The notes under the pieces: generated by a model
Seen by the model: the letters and a program-made list of their open reading frames with translations, nothing else
The model's database searches: none
What the model was told of the DNA's origin: nothing
NCBI RefSeq assembly: GCF_900091515.1
Contig: NZ_LT607410.1
Location: 1,922,001 to 1,986,000, forward strand
DNA: 64,000 nucleotides
Direction of reading: 5' to 3'
DNA from: Micromonospora purpureochromogenes
GTDB taxonomy: Bacteria > Actinomycetota > Actinomycetes > Mycobacteriales > Micromonosporaceae
Made by a program: the position numbers and the translations under genes
Shown: one piece after another, positions 22,705 to 34,540 of the stretch
Numbering within the stretch: the stretch's first letter is position 1
How the letters are laid out: every line of letters begins with the position of its first letter

Positions 22705-24837
22705 TCACCCCACGATGCGGTCCGACGGTGGGGTGAACTGGCGGGGCGCCGTGCCCTTGAGGCCGTCGCGCAGCGTCTCGGCGACCGCGGCGACGGGGAC
22801 CTGGGACTGGCCGTCACCCACCGCGTTGAACGGGTTGTCGGGGTCGGCGATGAAGCTCGCCGCCGCCAGTTCGGGCGTGTAGCCGACGAACCAGGCCGAC
22901 CGGGTGCTGTCCGTGGTACCGGTCTTGCCGGCCACCGGGCGGCCCACCGTGCCCCGGACGCTGTCCGCCGTCGACCAGCCCCCGCAGCTGCCCTTCGCCG
23001 GGGTGTCCCCGGTCGGGCAGCGGGCGGCGTCGGTGGCGGCCCGGGCCGCGTCCGCGCTCACCACCTGCCGGCAGCGCGGCTTGGCCACCTCCCGCTGGAT
23101 GCCGGACGCCGTCCGGTACGTCGCCGGCGTGCCGTCCCGGTTGGTGATCGACAGGACCGGCATCGCCTCGCAGTACCGGCCGTCGGCGGCGATCGCGGCG
23201 TACGCGTTGGCCAGCTCCAGCGGGGTGGCGTCGGAAACGCCCAGGGTGAACGCGCCCCACTTGTTGGCCTTGGCCGGGGAGGCGTGGTCCCGGTCCACGT
23301 CGGTACGCCAGCGCAGCCCGAGCTGCTCGGCGAGCCGAACCCCCTTGTCCGCGCCGATCTGCTCCTCCAGTTGGACGAAGTAGGTGTTCACCGACTTGCC
23401 GAAGCCGGACCACATGGTCTGCCGGCCGGTCATCGCCCCGCTGGCGTTGGACGGGGCCCAGCCGTCGTAGACCCTCGACTGGTATCGGTACGGCGAGTTG
23501 TACTCGGTGGACAGCGGCATCCCGGCGTCCAGCGCGGCGAGCATCGGGAACATCTTGAACGTCGATCCGGCCTGGTAGCCGGGGAGGCTGCCGCCGCCGA
23601 GCAGGGGCGCGACCGTGTTCGGGTAGTTGGCCTTGACGTTCGGGCCGGCCTCCGGGTTGGAGCTGGACGGGTTCTCGCCGAGGTCCAGCGAGTAGTTGCG
23701 GTTCACCGCCATCGCCTTCACCCGGCCGGTGCCCGGTTCGGCCACCACGATGCCGTTGGCGAAGGGGCTGCCGACGCCGTCCTTCGCGCCGACGTTCTTC
23801 TCCGCCGCCGACTGGATCTTCGGGTCGAGACTGAGCACGATCCGGTAGCCGCCCCGGCGCAGCTTGTCCATCCGCTCCAGCCGGTTCTCGCCGAACGCGG
23901 ACTGCGCGCTCCACCAGTTCTTGACGTAGTCGCAGGCGAAGCCCCAGGTCTGGTACTGGCTGGGCATTGAGATGCAGTCGTTGGCCGGGGTCGTGACCCG
24001 GGTCCGGATGGGCTGCGACCTGGCCGCCGCGGCGGCGTCCGGGGAGAGGTAGCCGAGCTGGGCCATCCGGTCGAGCACGTAGTTGCGCCGGTCGGTGGCG
24101 TCCTTCTGGTCCGAGCTGATCGGGTCGTACTCAGAGGGGGACTTGACCAGCCCGGCGAGGGTGGCCGCCTCGACCGGGGTGAGGGTGGCCGGGGTCTTGG
24201 AGAAGAAGATCTGCGCGGCGGCGTAGATGCCGTACGCCCGGTGGCCGAAGTACGCCGAGTTGAGGTAGCGCTCCAGGATCTCCTCCTTGCTCAGCTCCTT
24301 CTCGACGTCCAGGGCCATCCGCATCTCCTTGACCTTGCGCAGGCTGGTCTGCTGGGTGGCCTCCTGGACCTCCTTCGGGGTCTTGGCGCTGTCCCGCAGC
24401 GCCATCCGGACGTACTGCATGGTCAGGGTGGAGGCGCCCTGGGAGACGCCGCTGGAGCGGGCGTTGGCCACGAAGGCGCGGGCGACGCCCTTCGGGTCGA
24501 CGCCGTGGTGCTGGTAGAAGCGGTTGTCCTCGGCGGCGACGATCGCCTGCTGGATGTTCGGCGACATGTCCGACAGCTTCGTGTACTGCCGGTACTCCTC
24601 GTAGAACATGGTCAGGATCGTCTTGCCGTCGGGGGCGTAGAGGTACGACGTCTCGGCGGGCAGCGCGGTGCGCAGGATGCTCGTCTTCTGCTCGACCGCG
24701 TGGGCGGTGGCCTTGGCGCCGAGGCCGGTGAACGCGGCCAACGGGTAGGCCACGGCGGCGACGACGATGCCGGCGATGAGCCCGGCGCGGAGGAGCGGAA
24801 CGGTACGACCAGCGGCAGCAAGGGGTCGGTTGCTCAC
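22705..24837 (-). CDS. Class A penicillin-binding protein (transglycosylase/transpeptidase)
   Basis: A 710-residue bifunctional peptidoglycan synthase. A signal-anchor membrane segment lies near residues 16-36. The GT51 transglycosylase domain has the catalytic Glu motif EDNRFYQHHGVD near 103-114, QGASTLTMQYVR near 134-145, and ERYLNSAYFGHRAYGI near 190. The transpeptidase domain has the acylation motif STFK near 424, SVN near 480 and KTGTT near 637. No PASTA domain follows. It is an outer-leaflet enzyme at the cytoplasmic membrane. The GTG start follows a TAACTT -10-like box. A perfect palindrome directly upstream may control it. Confidence 0.93.
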   Translation of the reverse strand: MSNRPLAAAGRTVPLLRAGLIAGIVVAAVAYPLAAFTGLGAKATAHAVEQKTSILRTALPAETSYLYAPDGKTILTMFYEEYRQYTKLSDMSPNIQQAIVAAEDNRFYQHHGVDPKGVARAFVANARSSGVSQGASTLTMQYVRMALRDSAKTPKEVQEATQQTSLRKVKEMRMALDVEKELSKEEILERYLNSAYFGHRAYGIYAAAQIFFSKTPATLTPVEAATLAGLVKSPSEYDPISSDQKDATDRRNYVLDRMAQLGYLSPDAAAAARSQPIRTRVTTPANDCISMPSQYQTWGFACDYVKNWWSAQSAFGENRLERMDKLRRGGYRIVLSLDPKIQSAAEKNVGAKDGVGSPFANGIVVAEPGTGRVKAMAVNRNYSLDLGENPSSSNPEAGPNVKANYPNTVAPLLGGGSLPGYQAGSTFKMFPMLAALDAGMPLSTEYNSPYRYQSRVYDGWAPSNASGAMTGRQTMWSGFGKSVNTYFVQLEEQIGADKGVRLAEQLGLRWRTDVDRDHASPAKANKWGAFTLGVSDATPLELANAYAAIAADGRYCEAMPVLSITNRDGTPATYRTASGIQREVAKPRCRQVVSADAARAATDAARCPTGDTPAKGSCGGWSTADSVRGTVGRPVAGKTGTTDSTRSAWFVGYTPELAAASFIADPDNPFNAVGDGQSQVPVAAVAETLRDGLKGTAPRQFTPPSDRIVG

Positions 24838-24843
24838 AGGGTC

Positions 24844-24849
24844 AAGTTA
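24844..24849 (-). promoter_or_regulatory. Candidate -10 box (TAACTT) of the PBP gene
   Basis: On the minus strand TAACTT lies six bases before the GTG at 24837, fitting a leaderless mRNA. The palindrome at 24853-24871 begins three bases upstream of it. Confidence 0.45.
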
Positions 24850-24852
24850 TGA

Positions 24853-24871
24853 CATTTCCGATTCGGAAATG
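24853..24871. promoter_or_regulatory. Perfect 19-bp palindrome, candidate operator
   Basis: CATTTCCGA-T-TCGGAAATG is a perfect 9-1-9 inverted repeat in an AT-rich island between the divergent PBP and cobC genes. It sits in the spacer upstream of the PBP -10 box, so a bound regulator would block or steer RNA polymerase. The cognate regulator is unknown. Confidence 0.6.
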
Positions 24872-24957
24872 AGAAGAATTCATAAACGGGCGAGACTGTC
24901 GCCGAGCGGTGACGCGACCCACGTCGGGATCCGCTGTCCCGTACGGCGGCTTCCCGG

Positions 24958-24963
24958 CAGGAT
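24958..24963 (+). promoter_or_regulatory. Candidate -10 box (CAGGAT), leaderless
   Basis: CAGGAT lies seven bases before ATG 24971 of the cobC-cobT-cobA operon. No cobalamin riboswitch elements were recognised in the short upstream region. Confidence 0.35.
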
Positions 24964-24970
24964 CACGGAC

Positions 24971-26056
24971 ATGCGTGGTCAGCTGATCGGGGTGCCGCCG
25001 GGCACCAGGGAAGAACCGGACCTGGGGCACCACGGGGACGCCGAGGCGACCCCGGGCCTGGTCGACCTGGCCGTCAACGTCCGCCGGGACACCATGCCGG
25101 AGTGGCTGGCCGACCCGCTGACCGCCTCGCTGGCGGAGCTGGCCGCGTACCCGGACCCGGGGCCGGCCCGGGCGGCCGTCGCCGCCCGGCACGATCGTCC
25201 CCCGGCGGAGGTGCTGCTCACCGCCGGTGCCGCCGAGGGCTTCGTGCTGCTGGCCCGCGCGCTGGCCGGGGTGCACCGCCCGGTGGTGGTGCACCCGCAG
25301 TTCACCGAGCCGGAGGCCGCCCTGCGCGCCGCCGGGCACCAGGTGGAACGGGTGCTGCTCGACCCGGCCGACGGCTTCCGGCTCGACCCGGCGCGGGTGC
25401 CCGCCGACGCCGATTTGGTCATGATCGGCAATCCGACCAACCCCACCTCGGTGCTGCATCCCGCCGCCGACCTGGCCGCCCTGGCCCGACCGGGCCGGGT
25501 GCTGGTGGTCGACGAGGCGTTCGCCGACACCACCGGAGCCCCCGGCGTGGCCGGCGAGCCCGAGTCGCTGGCCGGCCGGCGTGACCTGCCCGGCCTGGTG
25601 GTGGTGCGCAGCCTCACCAAGACGTGGGGGCTGGCCGGCCTGCGGATCGGCTACCTGCTCGGCGAGGCCGCCCTGCTGGACCGGCTGGCCGCCGTCCAAC
25701 CGCTCTGGGCCGTCTCCACCCCGGCGCTGGCCGCCGCCACCGCCTGCGCGTCGCCCACCGCCGTCGCGGCCGAGCGCGCGATCGCCGCGCGGCTCGCCGC
25801 CGACCGCGACCACCTGGTCGCCCGCCTGTCGGCCCTGCCCGGGGTACGCGTCGCGGGCCGCCCGGCCAGCGCCTTCGTCCTGCTGCACCTGGCCGGCGCC
25901 GACCGGGTGCGGGAGACCCTGCGCGAGCGCGGGTGGGCCGTGCGACGCGGGGACACCTTCCCCGGTCTGGGGCCGGACTGGCTGCGGGTGGCGGTACGCG
26001 ACCCGGCGACCACCGACGCGTTCACCGAGGTACTCGCCGAAATCCTGGAGGCATGA
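24971..26056 (+). CDS. cobC: PLP-dependent aminotransferase-like CobC (Rv2231c type)
   Basis: A 361-residue fold-type I PLP enzyme related to L-threonine-O-3-phosphate decarboxylases and histidinol-phosphate aminotransferases. The PLP Lys is K217 in SLTKTWGLAGLRIGYL. Other landmarks are VLLTAGAAEGF near 75 (phosphate cup), MIGNPTNPTSVLH near 152-164, and VVDEAFAD near 179. In the cobalamin route such proteins supply the aminopropanol phosphate arm used by CobD. Context supports this: it overlaps cobT by 4 bp (ATGA), with cobA following. ATG 24971 is seven bases after a -10-like hexamer. Confidence 0.85.
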   Translation: MRGQLIGVPPGTREEPDLGHHGDAEATPGLVDLAVNVRRDTMPEWLADPLTASLAELAAYPDPGPARAAVAARHDRPPAEVLLTAGAAEGFVLLARALAGVHRPVVVHPQFTEPEAALRAAGHQVERVLLDPADGFRLDPARVPADADLVMIGNPTNPTSVLHPAADLAALARPGRVLVVDEAFADTTGAPGVAGEPESLAGRRDLPGLVVVRSLTKTWGLAGLRIGYLLGEAALLDRLAAVQPLWAVSTPALAAATACASPTAVAAERAIAARLAADRDHLVARLSALPGVRVAGRPASAFVLLHLAGADRVRETLRERGWAVRRGDTFPGLGPDWLRVAVRDPATTDAFTEVLAEILEA

Positions 26057-27135
26057 TGCTGGAGACCACCATCGCGGCGATCGGGCCGCTCGACGAGCCG
26101 GCGATGGCTGCCGCGCGCGACCTCCAGGCTCGGCTGACCAAGCCCGCCGGTTCCCTCGGCGCCCTGGAGGAACTCTCCGTACGCCTCGCCGGGCTGGCCG
26201 GCGCCTGCCCGCCGCCGTTGCCCGAGCCGGCGGCGGTGGCCATCTTCGCCGGTGACCACGGCGTGCACGCCCAGGGGGTGACCCCCTGGCCGCAGGAGGT
26301 CACCGCCCAGATGATCGCCAACTTCCTGGCCGGTGGGGCGGTGGTCAACGCGTTCGCCCGCCAGGCCGGCGCCTCGGTCACCGTGGTCGACGTCGGCGTG
26401 GCCACCCCGCTCCCGGTCGACCCGGACGCCACCGACGACCCGGCGGTCGGACCCCGCCTGGTCGCCGCGAACGTCCGCCGGGGCACCCGGGACATGACCG
26501 TCACCGCGGCGCTCACCCGCGACGAGGCACGCGCGGCGCTGGAGACCGGCATCCGGATCGCCGGCGACCTGGTCGACGCCGGAGCGGGCATCCTGCTCAC
26601 CGGCGACATGGGCATCGGCAACACCACCCCGTCGGCGGCGCTGATCGCCGCGCTCACCGGCAGCGACCCGGCCGAGGCCACCGGGCGCGGCACCGGGGTG
26701 GACGACGAGACGTACCGGCGCAAGGTCGGTGTGGTGCGGACCGCGCTGGACCGGCACCGGCCCGACCCGGCCGACCCGCTCGGCGTGCTGGCCGCCGTCG
26801 GTGGCCTGGAGCACGCGGCGCTGGCCGGCCTGATCCTCGGCGCCGCCGCCCGCCGCGTTCCGGTGCTGCTGGACGGCGTGATCGCGGCCAGCGCCGCGCT
26901 GGTCGCGGCCGCCCTGGCTCCGGACGCGGTCGGCGCGATGGTCGCCGGGCACCGCTCCAGCGAGCCGGGGGCCACCGTGGCGCTGCGCCACCTCGGCCTG
27001 GACCCGCTGATCGACCTCGGCCTGCGCCTCGGCGAGGGCACCGGCGCGCTGCTGGCGCTGCCGGTGGTCACCGGCGCGGTCCGGGTGCTGCACGAGGTCG
27101 CCACCTTCGACTCGGCGGGGGTCTCCGAGAAGTGA
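26053..27135 (+). CDS. cobT: Nicotinate-nucleotide-dimethylbenzimidazole phosphoribosyltransferase CobT
   Basis: Makes alpha-ribazole 5-phosphate from nicotinate mononucleotide and dimethylbenzimidazole, the lower ligand of cobalamin. It is 360 residues, the usual length. Motifs are the LTKPAGSLGALEELS start near 30, FAGDHGVHAQGVTPWPQEVT near 66-85, LTGDMGIGNTTPSAAL near 186-201 and VAGHRSSEPG near 298. The catalytic Glu lies in LRLGEGTGALLAL near 325-337. It overlaps cobC (ATGA) upstream and cobA (GTGA) downstream, so the three genes are coupled. Confidence 0.95.
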   Translation: MMLETTIAAIGPLDEPAMAAARDLQARLTKPAGSLGALEELSVRLAGLAGACPPPLPEPAAVAIFAGDHGVHAQGVTPWPQEVTAQMIANFLAGGAVVNAFARQAGASVTVVDVGVATPLPVDPDATDDPAVGPRLVAANVRRGTRDMTVTAALTRDEARAALETGIRIAGDLVDAGAGILLTGDMGIGNTTPSAALIAALTGSDPAEATGRGTGVDDETYRRKVGVVRTALDRHRPDPADPLGVLAAVGGLEHAALAGLILGAAARRVPVLLDGVIAASAALVAAALAPDAVGAMVAGHRSSEPGATVALRHLGLDPLIDLGLRLGEGTGALLALPVVTGAVRVLHEVATFDSAGVSEK

Positions 27136-28358
27136 TCGGGAACCCCTACCCCCTCGGCCTGCGGCTCGCCGGCCGGCGGGTGGTCGTGGTGGGCGGGGGA
27201 GCGGTGGCCACCCGGCGGGTGCCCGCGCTGCTGGACGCCGGGGCGGACGTCTTCCTCGTCTCGCCGGAGCTGACCCCCGCGCTGCACGCCCACGTCGACG
27301 CCGGGCGGCTGCACTGGGCGCCGCGCCGGTTCGTCCCGGCCGACCTGGACGGCGCCTGGCTGGTCCAGGTCGCCGTCGACGACCCGCTCGCCGCCGCGTC
27401 GGTCAGCGCCGTCGCCGCCGAGCGGCGGATCTTCTGCGTACGCGCCGACGACCGCGCCGCCGCCACCGCGTGGACGCCGGCGGTGACCCGGCACGGCCCG
27501 GTCACCGTGGCGGTGTTCGGCGGTGGCGACCCGCGTCGCGCGATGGGCGTCCGGGACGCCGTGCGGGACCTGCTGAACGTGCGCACCGGTCTGGCCGCCG
27601 CCGGGCGGGGCACGACGCCGGGCGGGGCCGCACCCGGCCGGGTGGCGCTGGTGGGTGCCGGGCCGGGCGATCCGGAGCTGATCACCGTCAAGGGCTGGCG
27701 GCTGCTCACCGAGGCGGACGTGGTGGTCGCCGACCGGCTGGTGCCCGGGCTGCTCCTGGACGAGCTGCGTCCCGACGTCGAGCTGGTGGACGCCTCCAAG
27801 ATCCCGTACGGCCCGTCCCGCGCCCAGGAGGAGATCAACCGGATCCTGGTGGACCGGGCCCTGGCCGGGAAGGTCGTGGTCCGGCTCAAGGGCGGCGACC
27901 CGTACGTCTTCGGTCGGGGCGGCGAGGAGCTGCTGGCCTGCGCCGAGGCGGGCGTACCGGTGACCGTGGTGCCGGGCGTGACCAGCGCCATCGCCGTGCC
28001 GGCGGTGGCCGGCGTCCCGGTCACCCACCGGGCGGTGGCGCACGAGTTCACCGTCGTCTCCGGGCACGTCGCGCCGGACTCGCCGGACTCGCTGGTGCGC
28101 TGGCCGGCCCTGGCCGGGCTGCGCGGCACCCTGGTGGTCCTGATGGGACTGAAGAACCTCGCCGCGATCACCGCGACGCTCACCGCGCACGGCAGGGACC
28201 CGGCCACCCCGGTCGCCGTGATCCAGGAGGGCACCACCGGCGCCCAGAAGACACTGCGCTCGACGCTCGGCGCGGTGGCGGCCGACGTGGTGGCGGCGGG
28301 CCTGCGCCCGCCCGCCATCGTGGTGATCGGCGACGTGGTGGGCGCGCTCGACGTCTGA
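27132..28358 (+). CDS. cobA: Siroheme-synthase-like fusion: precorrin-2 dehydrogenase / uroporphyrinogen-III methyltransferase
   Basis: A 408-residue two-domain enzyme at the branch to corrinoids and siroheme. Residues 1-150 resemble the CysG/Met8 NAD-dependent dehydrogenase-chelatase domain, with VVVVGGGAVATRRVPALLDA near 17-36. Residues about 168-405 are the SAM-dependent methyltransferase, with VALVGAGPGDPELITVKGWR, VRLKGGDPYVFGRGGEE and VVPGVTSAIAVPAVAGVPVT. The first domain is short and diverged and lacks a clear dimerisation extension, so its activity is less certain. It starts within the cobT stop (GTGA). A 17-bp hairpin terminator ends the operon. Confidence 0.92.
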   Translation: MIGNPYPLGLRLAGRRVVVVGGGAVATRRVPALLDAGADVFLVSPELTPALHAHVDAGRLHWAPRRFVPADLDGAWLVQVAVDDPLAAASVSAVAAERRIFCVRADDRAAATAWTPAVTRHGPVTVAVFGGGDPRRAMGVRDAVRDLLNVRTGLAAAGRGTTPGGAAPGRVALVGAGPGDPELITVKGWRLLTEADVVVADRLVPGLLLDELRPDVELVDASKIPYGPSRAQEEINRILVDRALAGKVVVRLKGGDPYVFGRGGEELLACAEAGVPVTVVPGVTSAIAVPAVAGVPVTHRAVAHEFTVVSGHVAPDSPDSLVRWPALAGLRGTLVVLMGLKNLAAITATLTAHGRDPATPVAVIQEGTTGAQKTLRSTLGAVAADVVAAGLRPPAIVVIGDVVGALDV

Positions 28359-28435
28359 CCGGCACCCCGGCGCCGGCCCCTGACCGACCCCGCCCGTGGT
28401 CCCCGGCCGGCCGGCGGCTCCGGGGGCGCCAGCCG

Positions 28436-28473
28436 CGACGGCGGCCGGAGAGGTGTCTCTCCGGCCGCCGTCG
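28436..28473. terminator. Strong bidirectional hairpin terminator
   Basis: A perfect 17-bp stem (28436-28452 with 28457-28473) and a GTGT loop lie between the convergent cobA and trehalose genes. Confidence 0.8.
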
Positions 28474-28485
28474 TCGCTGGTCAGG

Positions 28486-31089
28486 TCACTGCTTGAGCAT
28501 GTTGTCCAGCAGCAGCGCGCAGCGGATCAGGCCCAGGTGGCTGTAGGCCTGCGGGTGGTTGCCCAGGCCGCGCTCGGCGAGCGGGTCGTACTGCTCGGGG
28601 AGCAGCCCGGTCGGGCCCGCCGTGTCGATCATCTGCATGAACAGCTCCTCCGCGTCGGTGCGGCGGCCGGTGCGCAGGTACGCCTCGATCAGCCACGCCG
28701 TGCAGATGTGGAAGCCGCCCTCCCGGCCGGGCAGGCCGTCGTCCCAGTGGTACCGGTAGACGACCGGCCCGCTGCGCAGGTCCGCCTCGATCCGGAGCAC
28801 GGTGGAGAGGAAGCGCGGGTCGTCACCCGGCAGCAGCCCGGACAGGCCGATCCAGAGCGAGGAGGCGTCCATCTCCTCGTCGCCGTACGCGACGCTGTAC
28901 GCCTCGACGTGCTCGTGCCAGCCGTTCTCCAGCACGTTGGCGCCGATCCGGTCGCGCAGCTCCACCCACTCCGGCCGGTCCTCGCCGCCGTGCTGGCGCA
29001 TGATGTGCAGCGCGCGGTCGACGGTCATCCAGCACATCACCTTGGAGAAGATGTGGTGCCGTGGGGGGAGCCGGGCCTCCCAGATGCCGTGGTCGGGCTC
29101 GTGCCAGCGGCGGCGGACCGCCTCCACCATGTTCTCCAGCACCCGCCACTCGTCCTCGCGGACCGAGCCTCGGGCGTCGGCCACGGCGGCGATCAGGTCC
29201 GCGATCGGGCCGAAGACGTCGAGCTGGAGCTGGTGGTTGGCGAGGTTGCCCACCCGGACCGGCCGGGAGCCGGCATACCCGGGGAGGGTGTCGATGACCG
29301 CCTCGGCGCCCAGCTCGTAGCCGTCGATGGTGTAGAGCGGGTGCAGCCGCTCCGGGTGGCCGCCGGTGCGCTCGATGCAGCCGTCCACCCAGCGCAGCAG
29401 CGCCTCGGCCTCCTCGAGGGAACCCAGGTCGACCAGCGCGCGAGCGGTCAGTGCCGCGTCACGCAGCCAGCAGTAGCGGTAGTCCCAGTTGCGGACCCCG
29501 CCCAGCTCCTCCGGCAGCGAGGTGGTCGCCGCGGCCAGGATCGAGCCGGTCGCCTCGTGGCAGAGGCCGCGCAGCGTGAGCGCGCTGCGGGCGACCAGGT
29601 CGCGGGCGGTGGTGGGCAGCCGCAGCGAGGCCACCCAGTCCTTCCACGGCTGCTCGGCCCTGCCCTGCCGCTCGTGGATCGGGACGGCGTGGTGCTCCAG
29701 GCTGTGTGTGCCGAAGCGCAGCTCCAGCACGACCTGGCCGCCGGCGGCGGAGAGGTCGACCATCGCCTCCGCGCTCTCGTTCACTCCGTCGCTTCTGACC
29801 TTCCAGGTCACGCCCGGGGCGTAGAGCGCGGCCGGCTCGTTGGAGCCGAGCACCAGCAGGCCGTCGTCGAGCGGTTGGAGCTGTACGGCGACCTGGCCGA
29901 ACTCCGGGCGCGGGGCGAAGTCGATGCGGGCCTTGCCGGAGCCGGTGAGCACCCGGACCAGGGTCGAGTCGCCGGTGATGATCGCCGGGCCGTCGGGGGT
30001 GGTCTCCCGGGCCGGCAGGTCGAGCCAGTCGGTGACCGTGAGGCCGGACCAGCGGGTCTCGACCGTCATGGTGCCGCTGCGGTAACGCTGCCCCAGCGGG
30101 ATGCCGCCGCGCTCCGGGACGATGCTGAAGTGACCGGCCGGGCTGCCGCCGACCAGGTCGGCGAAGATCGCCGCCGAGTCCGGCTTGGGGTGACAGAGCC
30201 AGCTGACCTTGGCATCGGGGGTGAGCAGGGCGACGGTCCGGCCGTTGGAGAGCATCGAGTGCCGCTCGATCGGGACGGCCCGCTCGCCGAAGAGCCAGTG
30301 CCGGCGGGTCTCCAGCAGCAGGCCCAGGGCCCGGGCCGCCTCGATCGGCTCGGCCACCCGGTAGCCGGCCTGGGTGTCGCCGGGGCCGATCTTGATGCCG
30401 ACGTCCGGGCCGTGCAGGTTGCCGAAGGCGTTCTCGTCGGTGACGTCGTCACCGATGAAGAGCACGGCGCTGGCCGAGAGTTGGGTGCGCAGCTGGTCGA
30501 CGGCGGTGCCCTTGTGGGTGGCGACCACCGACAGCTCGATGACCTCCTTGCCCTGGGTGACCGTGACGCCGTCCCACTTCGCGGGGCCGTTGCGGACCGC
30601 CTCGATGGTGGCCGCCGCGACCTGCGGGTCGACCCCGCGGGTGTGCACGGCGACGCTGGCCGGCTTGCGCTCCAGCCGGACCCCCGGGTGGGCCGCGGCG
30701 ATCTCGCGCAGCGCGTCGCGCAGCCGGGTGCGGACGGCGATCAGCTCGGGGGAGAGCCGCTCGACGAAGCCGATGTCGAACTCGGAGCCGTGGCTGCCGA
30801 CCAGGTGGACCTCGCTGGGCAGCCGGGAGAGCGCGGCCAGGTCGCGCAGCGCCCGCCCGGAGACCACCGCGACGGTGGTCTGCGGCAGCGCGGCGAGCGC
30901 CCGGATCGCGGCGACCGACTCCGGCAGCGGCACGGCCTTGCTCGGGTCCTCGACGATCGGCGCGAGCGTGCCGTCGTAGTCGCAGGCGACCAGGAGCTGG
31001 GGGACCCGGGCGATCCGCCCGATGGCCGCGCGCAGCTCCGGGTCCATCGTCCCCGCGGGCGGGGTGACGATGTCGGTGGGGACGTTCAC
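28486..31089 (-). CDS. otsB: Trehalose-6-phosphate phosphatase fused to GH15 glycosidase
   Basis: An 867-residue fusion. Residues 1-250 are a HAD-type trehalose-phosphatase: nucleophile motif [11 protein letters not shown] with D37 and D39, [10 protein letters not shown] near 85, and [10 protein letters not shown] near 213. Residues about 265-867 are a glycoside hydrolase 15 (glucoamylase/trehalase-like) domain. It has [34 protein letters not shown] and [20 protein letters not shown], with the general-acid candidate Glu in [15 protein letters not shown] segments. The GTG overlaps the otsA stop (GTGA), so the two are coupled. The hydrolase half could be a trehalase or act on another alpha-glucoside. 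The fusion puts a trehalose-making and a possibly trehalose-degrading activity in one chain. Confidence 0.85.
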   Translation of the reverse strand: MNVPTDIVTPPAGTMDPELRAAIGRIARVPQLLVACDYDGTLAPIVEDPSKAVPLPESVAAIRALAALPQTTVAVVSGRALRDLAALSRLPSEVHLVGSHGSEFDIGFVERLSPELIAVRTRLRDALREIAAAHPGVRLERKPASVAVHTRGVDPQVAAATIEAVRNGPAKWDGVTVTQGKEVIELSVVATHKGTAVDQLRTQLSASAVLFIGDDVTDENAFGNLHGPDVGIKIGPGDTQAGYRVAEPIEAARALGLLLETRRHWLFGERAVPIERHSMLSNGRTVALLTPDAKVSWLCHPKPDSAAIFADLVGGSPAGHFSIVPERGGIPLGQRYRSGTMTVETRWSGLTVTDWLDLPARETTPDGPAIITGDSTLVRVLTGSGKARIDFAPRPEFGQVAVQLQPLDDGLLVLGSNEPAALYAPGVTWKVRSDGVNESAEAMVDLSAAGGQVVLELRFGTHSLEHHAVPIHERQGRAEQPWKDWVASLRLPTTARDLVARSALTLRGLCHEATGSILAAATTSLPEELGGVRNWDYRYCWLRDAALTARALVDLGSLEEAEALLRWVDGCIERTGGHPERLHPLYTIDGYELGAEAVIDTLPGYAGSRPVRVGNLANHQLQLDVFGPIADLIAAVADARGSVREDEWRVLENMVEAVRRRWHEPDHGIWEARLPPRHHIFSKVMCWMTVDRALHIMRQHGGEDRPEWVELRDRIGANVLENGWHEHVEAYSVAYGDEEMDASSLWIGLSGLLPGDDPRFLSTVLRIEADLRSGPVVYRYHWDDGLPGREGGFHICTAWLIEAYLRTGRRTDAEELFMQMIDTAGPTGLLPEQYDPLAERGLGNHPQAYSHLGLIRCALLLDNMLKQ

Positions 31090-32486
31090 GCGGCCTCCAC
31101 CCCGGACGTGCCGAGCTCGGTGAGGAACGATTTCGCCCAGTGCCCCACGTCGTGGGTGCGCAGATGACGTTGCATTATCCGCATGCGTCGACGGGCCTCC
31201 GGCTTCTCCACGTGTACGGCCCGCAGCAGGGCGTCCTTGACCGCGTCCGGGTCGTGCGGGTTGCACAGGAATGCCTGGCGCAGCTCGGTGGCCGCGCCGG
31301 CGAACTCGCTGAGCACGAGCGCGCCGCCCTGGTCGGCGCGCGATGCCACGTACTCCTTGGCCACCAGATTCATTCCGTCTCGCAGGGGGGTCACCATCAT
31401 CACGTCGGCCGCGACGTACATCGCGGCCAGTTCGGAGCGACTGTACGACTGATGCAGATAATGCACCGCCGGCACACCCACCCGTCCGAATTCGCCATTA
31501 ATCCGACCAACCTCGCGCTCCACCTTGACGCGAAGTGCCTGGTAGTGCTCCACCCGCTCGCGGCTGGGCGTCGCGACCTGCACCATAACCGCGTCCGGCA
31601 CTGTCAGCTTTCCGTCAGCGAGGAGTTCCCGGAAGGCTTTCAGTCGAAGTTCGATGCCCTTGGTGTAGTCGAGCCGGTCGACGCCCAGGATGATCGTCTT
31701 CGGGTTGCCCAGCTCCTCGCGGATCTGCTTGGCCCGGGCCTGGATCGCCGGGTCGGCGGCCATCCGCTCCATCTCCTGGGTGTCGATCGAGATGGGGAAG
31801 GCGCCGGCCTTCACCTGCCGGCCGTCCACCTGGATCATCTGGCCCTCGTAGCGCAGGCCGAGCAGGTGCCGGGCCAGCCGGACGAAGTTCTGCGCGGCCA
31901 GCCGCTGCTGGAACCCGACCAGGTCGGCGCCGAGCAGTCCGCGCAGGATCTCGGTGCGGAACGGCATCTGCATGAACAGCTCGATCGGCGGGAACGGGAT
32001 GTGCAGGAAGAAGCCGATCTTCAGATCCGGCCGCAGCTCGCGGAGCATCGCCGGGACCAGCTGGAGCTGGTAGTCCTGGATCCAGACCGTGGCGCCCTCG
32101 GCCGCCACCTCCGCCGCGGCCTCCGCGAACCGGGCGTTGACCAGGCGGTACGCCTCGCGCCACCGGCGCTTGTACGCCGGGGTCTCGACCGCGTCGTGAT
32201 AGAGCGGCCAGATGGTGGCGTTGGACTGGCCCTCGTAGTAGCGCTCCAGCTCCTCGGCGCTCAGCGGCACCGGGTGCAGGCGGATGCCCTCCAGGTCGAA
32301 CGGCTCCGGAGCGGCGCCGGTCCCGCCGGCCCAGCCGACCCAGGTGCCCTGGTGCTCGGCGAGGACCGGGTGCAGGGCCGTCACCAGCCCGCCCGGGCTG
32401 CGTCGCCACTGCCGTCCCTCGGGTGTGCTCACCTCGTCGACCGGCAATCGGTTCGCCACTACGACAAAGGAGCTACGGACGGTCAC
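31086..32486 (-). CDS. otsA: Trehalose-6-phosphate synthase OtsA
   Basis: Glycosyltransferase family 20 enzyme joining glucose-6-phosphate and a nucleoside-diphosphate glucose. It is 466 residues. Motifs are [11 protein letters not shown] at the start, [14 protein letters not shown] near 35, [14 protein letters not shown] near 138, [14 protein letters not shown] near 162, and [20 protein letters not shown] near 270. [20 protein letters not shown] lies near 395. GTG 32486 is preferred: GGAGGTGG lies eight bases upstream on the minus strand. It is co-translated with the phosphatase fusion. Trehalose acts as osmoprotectant and reserve. Confidence 0.93.
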   Translation of the reverse strand: MTVRSSFVVVANRLPVDEVSTPEGRQWRRSPGGLVTALHPVLAEHQGTWVGWAGGTGAAPEPFDLEGIRLHPVPLSAEELERYYEGQSNATIWPLYHDAVETPAYKRRWREAYRLVNARFAEAAAEVAAEGATVWIQDYQLQLVPAMLRELRPDLKIGFFLHIPFPPIELFMQMPFRTEILRGLLGADLVGFQQRLAAQNFVRLARHLLGLRYEGQMIQVDGRQVKAGAFPISIDTQEMERMAADPAIQARAKQIREELGNPKTIILGVDRLDYTKGIELRLKAFRELLADGKLTVPDAVMVQVATPSRERVEHYQALRVKVEREVGRINGEFGRVGVPAVHYLHQSYSRSELAAMYVAADVMMVTPLRDGMNLVAKEYVASRADQGGALVLSEFAGAATELRQAFLCNPHDPDAVKDALLRAVHVEKPEARRRMRIMQRHLRTHDVGHWAKSFLTELGTSGVEAA

Positions 32487-32849
32487 GATCGGCCACCTCC
32501 GGGTGCTGACGGGTCCACCGCGATGAGAGTCTGAGCCTAGCTGCGGCGTCTTGCGCCCCGTGCCGGAGTCACCTACCCGTCCCACGGTCGCTGAACCGTA
32601 CCCGTGATCATGGCGACAGCCTCGGGCGGAGGTCGGCGACCCCGCGGTCCTCCGGCACGTCGGGAAGCCCCGGGAGGCGGGCCGCGGCGTACTGCTCGGG
32701 CGGGGTGATGTGGGCGCGGCGCGCCGTACCTGTCAGGATTGACGACGGCGTGCGCGCGGCCGGCTCCCGGCCGGCGGCGGCGGGCGGCGGACGCAGCCCG
32801 TGCCGTGCCCGCCAATCGGCGACAGCAACCGACGGAGGTAGCCCGCACC
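32487..32849. other. Divergent intergenic region otsA / ettA
   Basis: These 363 bp hold the ribosome binding sites of both flanking genes (GGAGGT at 32834-32839 for ettA) and GC-rich short palindromes around 32750-32775. I see no convincing promoter pair, operator or small gene. Confidence 0.5.
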
Positions 32850-34526
<1,677 letters not shown>

Positions 34527-34540
34527 GCGGGTGCTGACCG

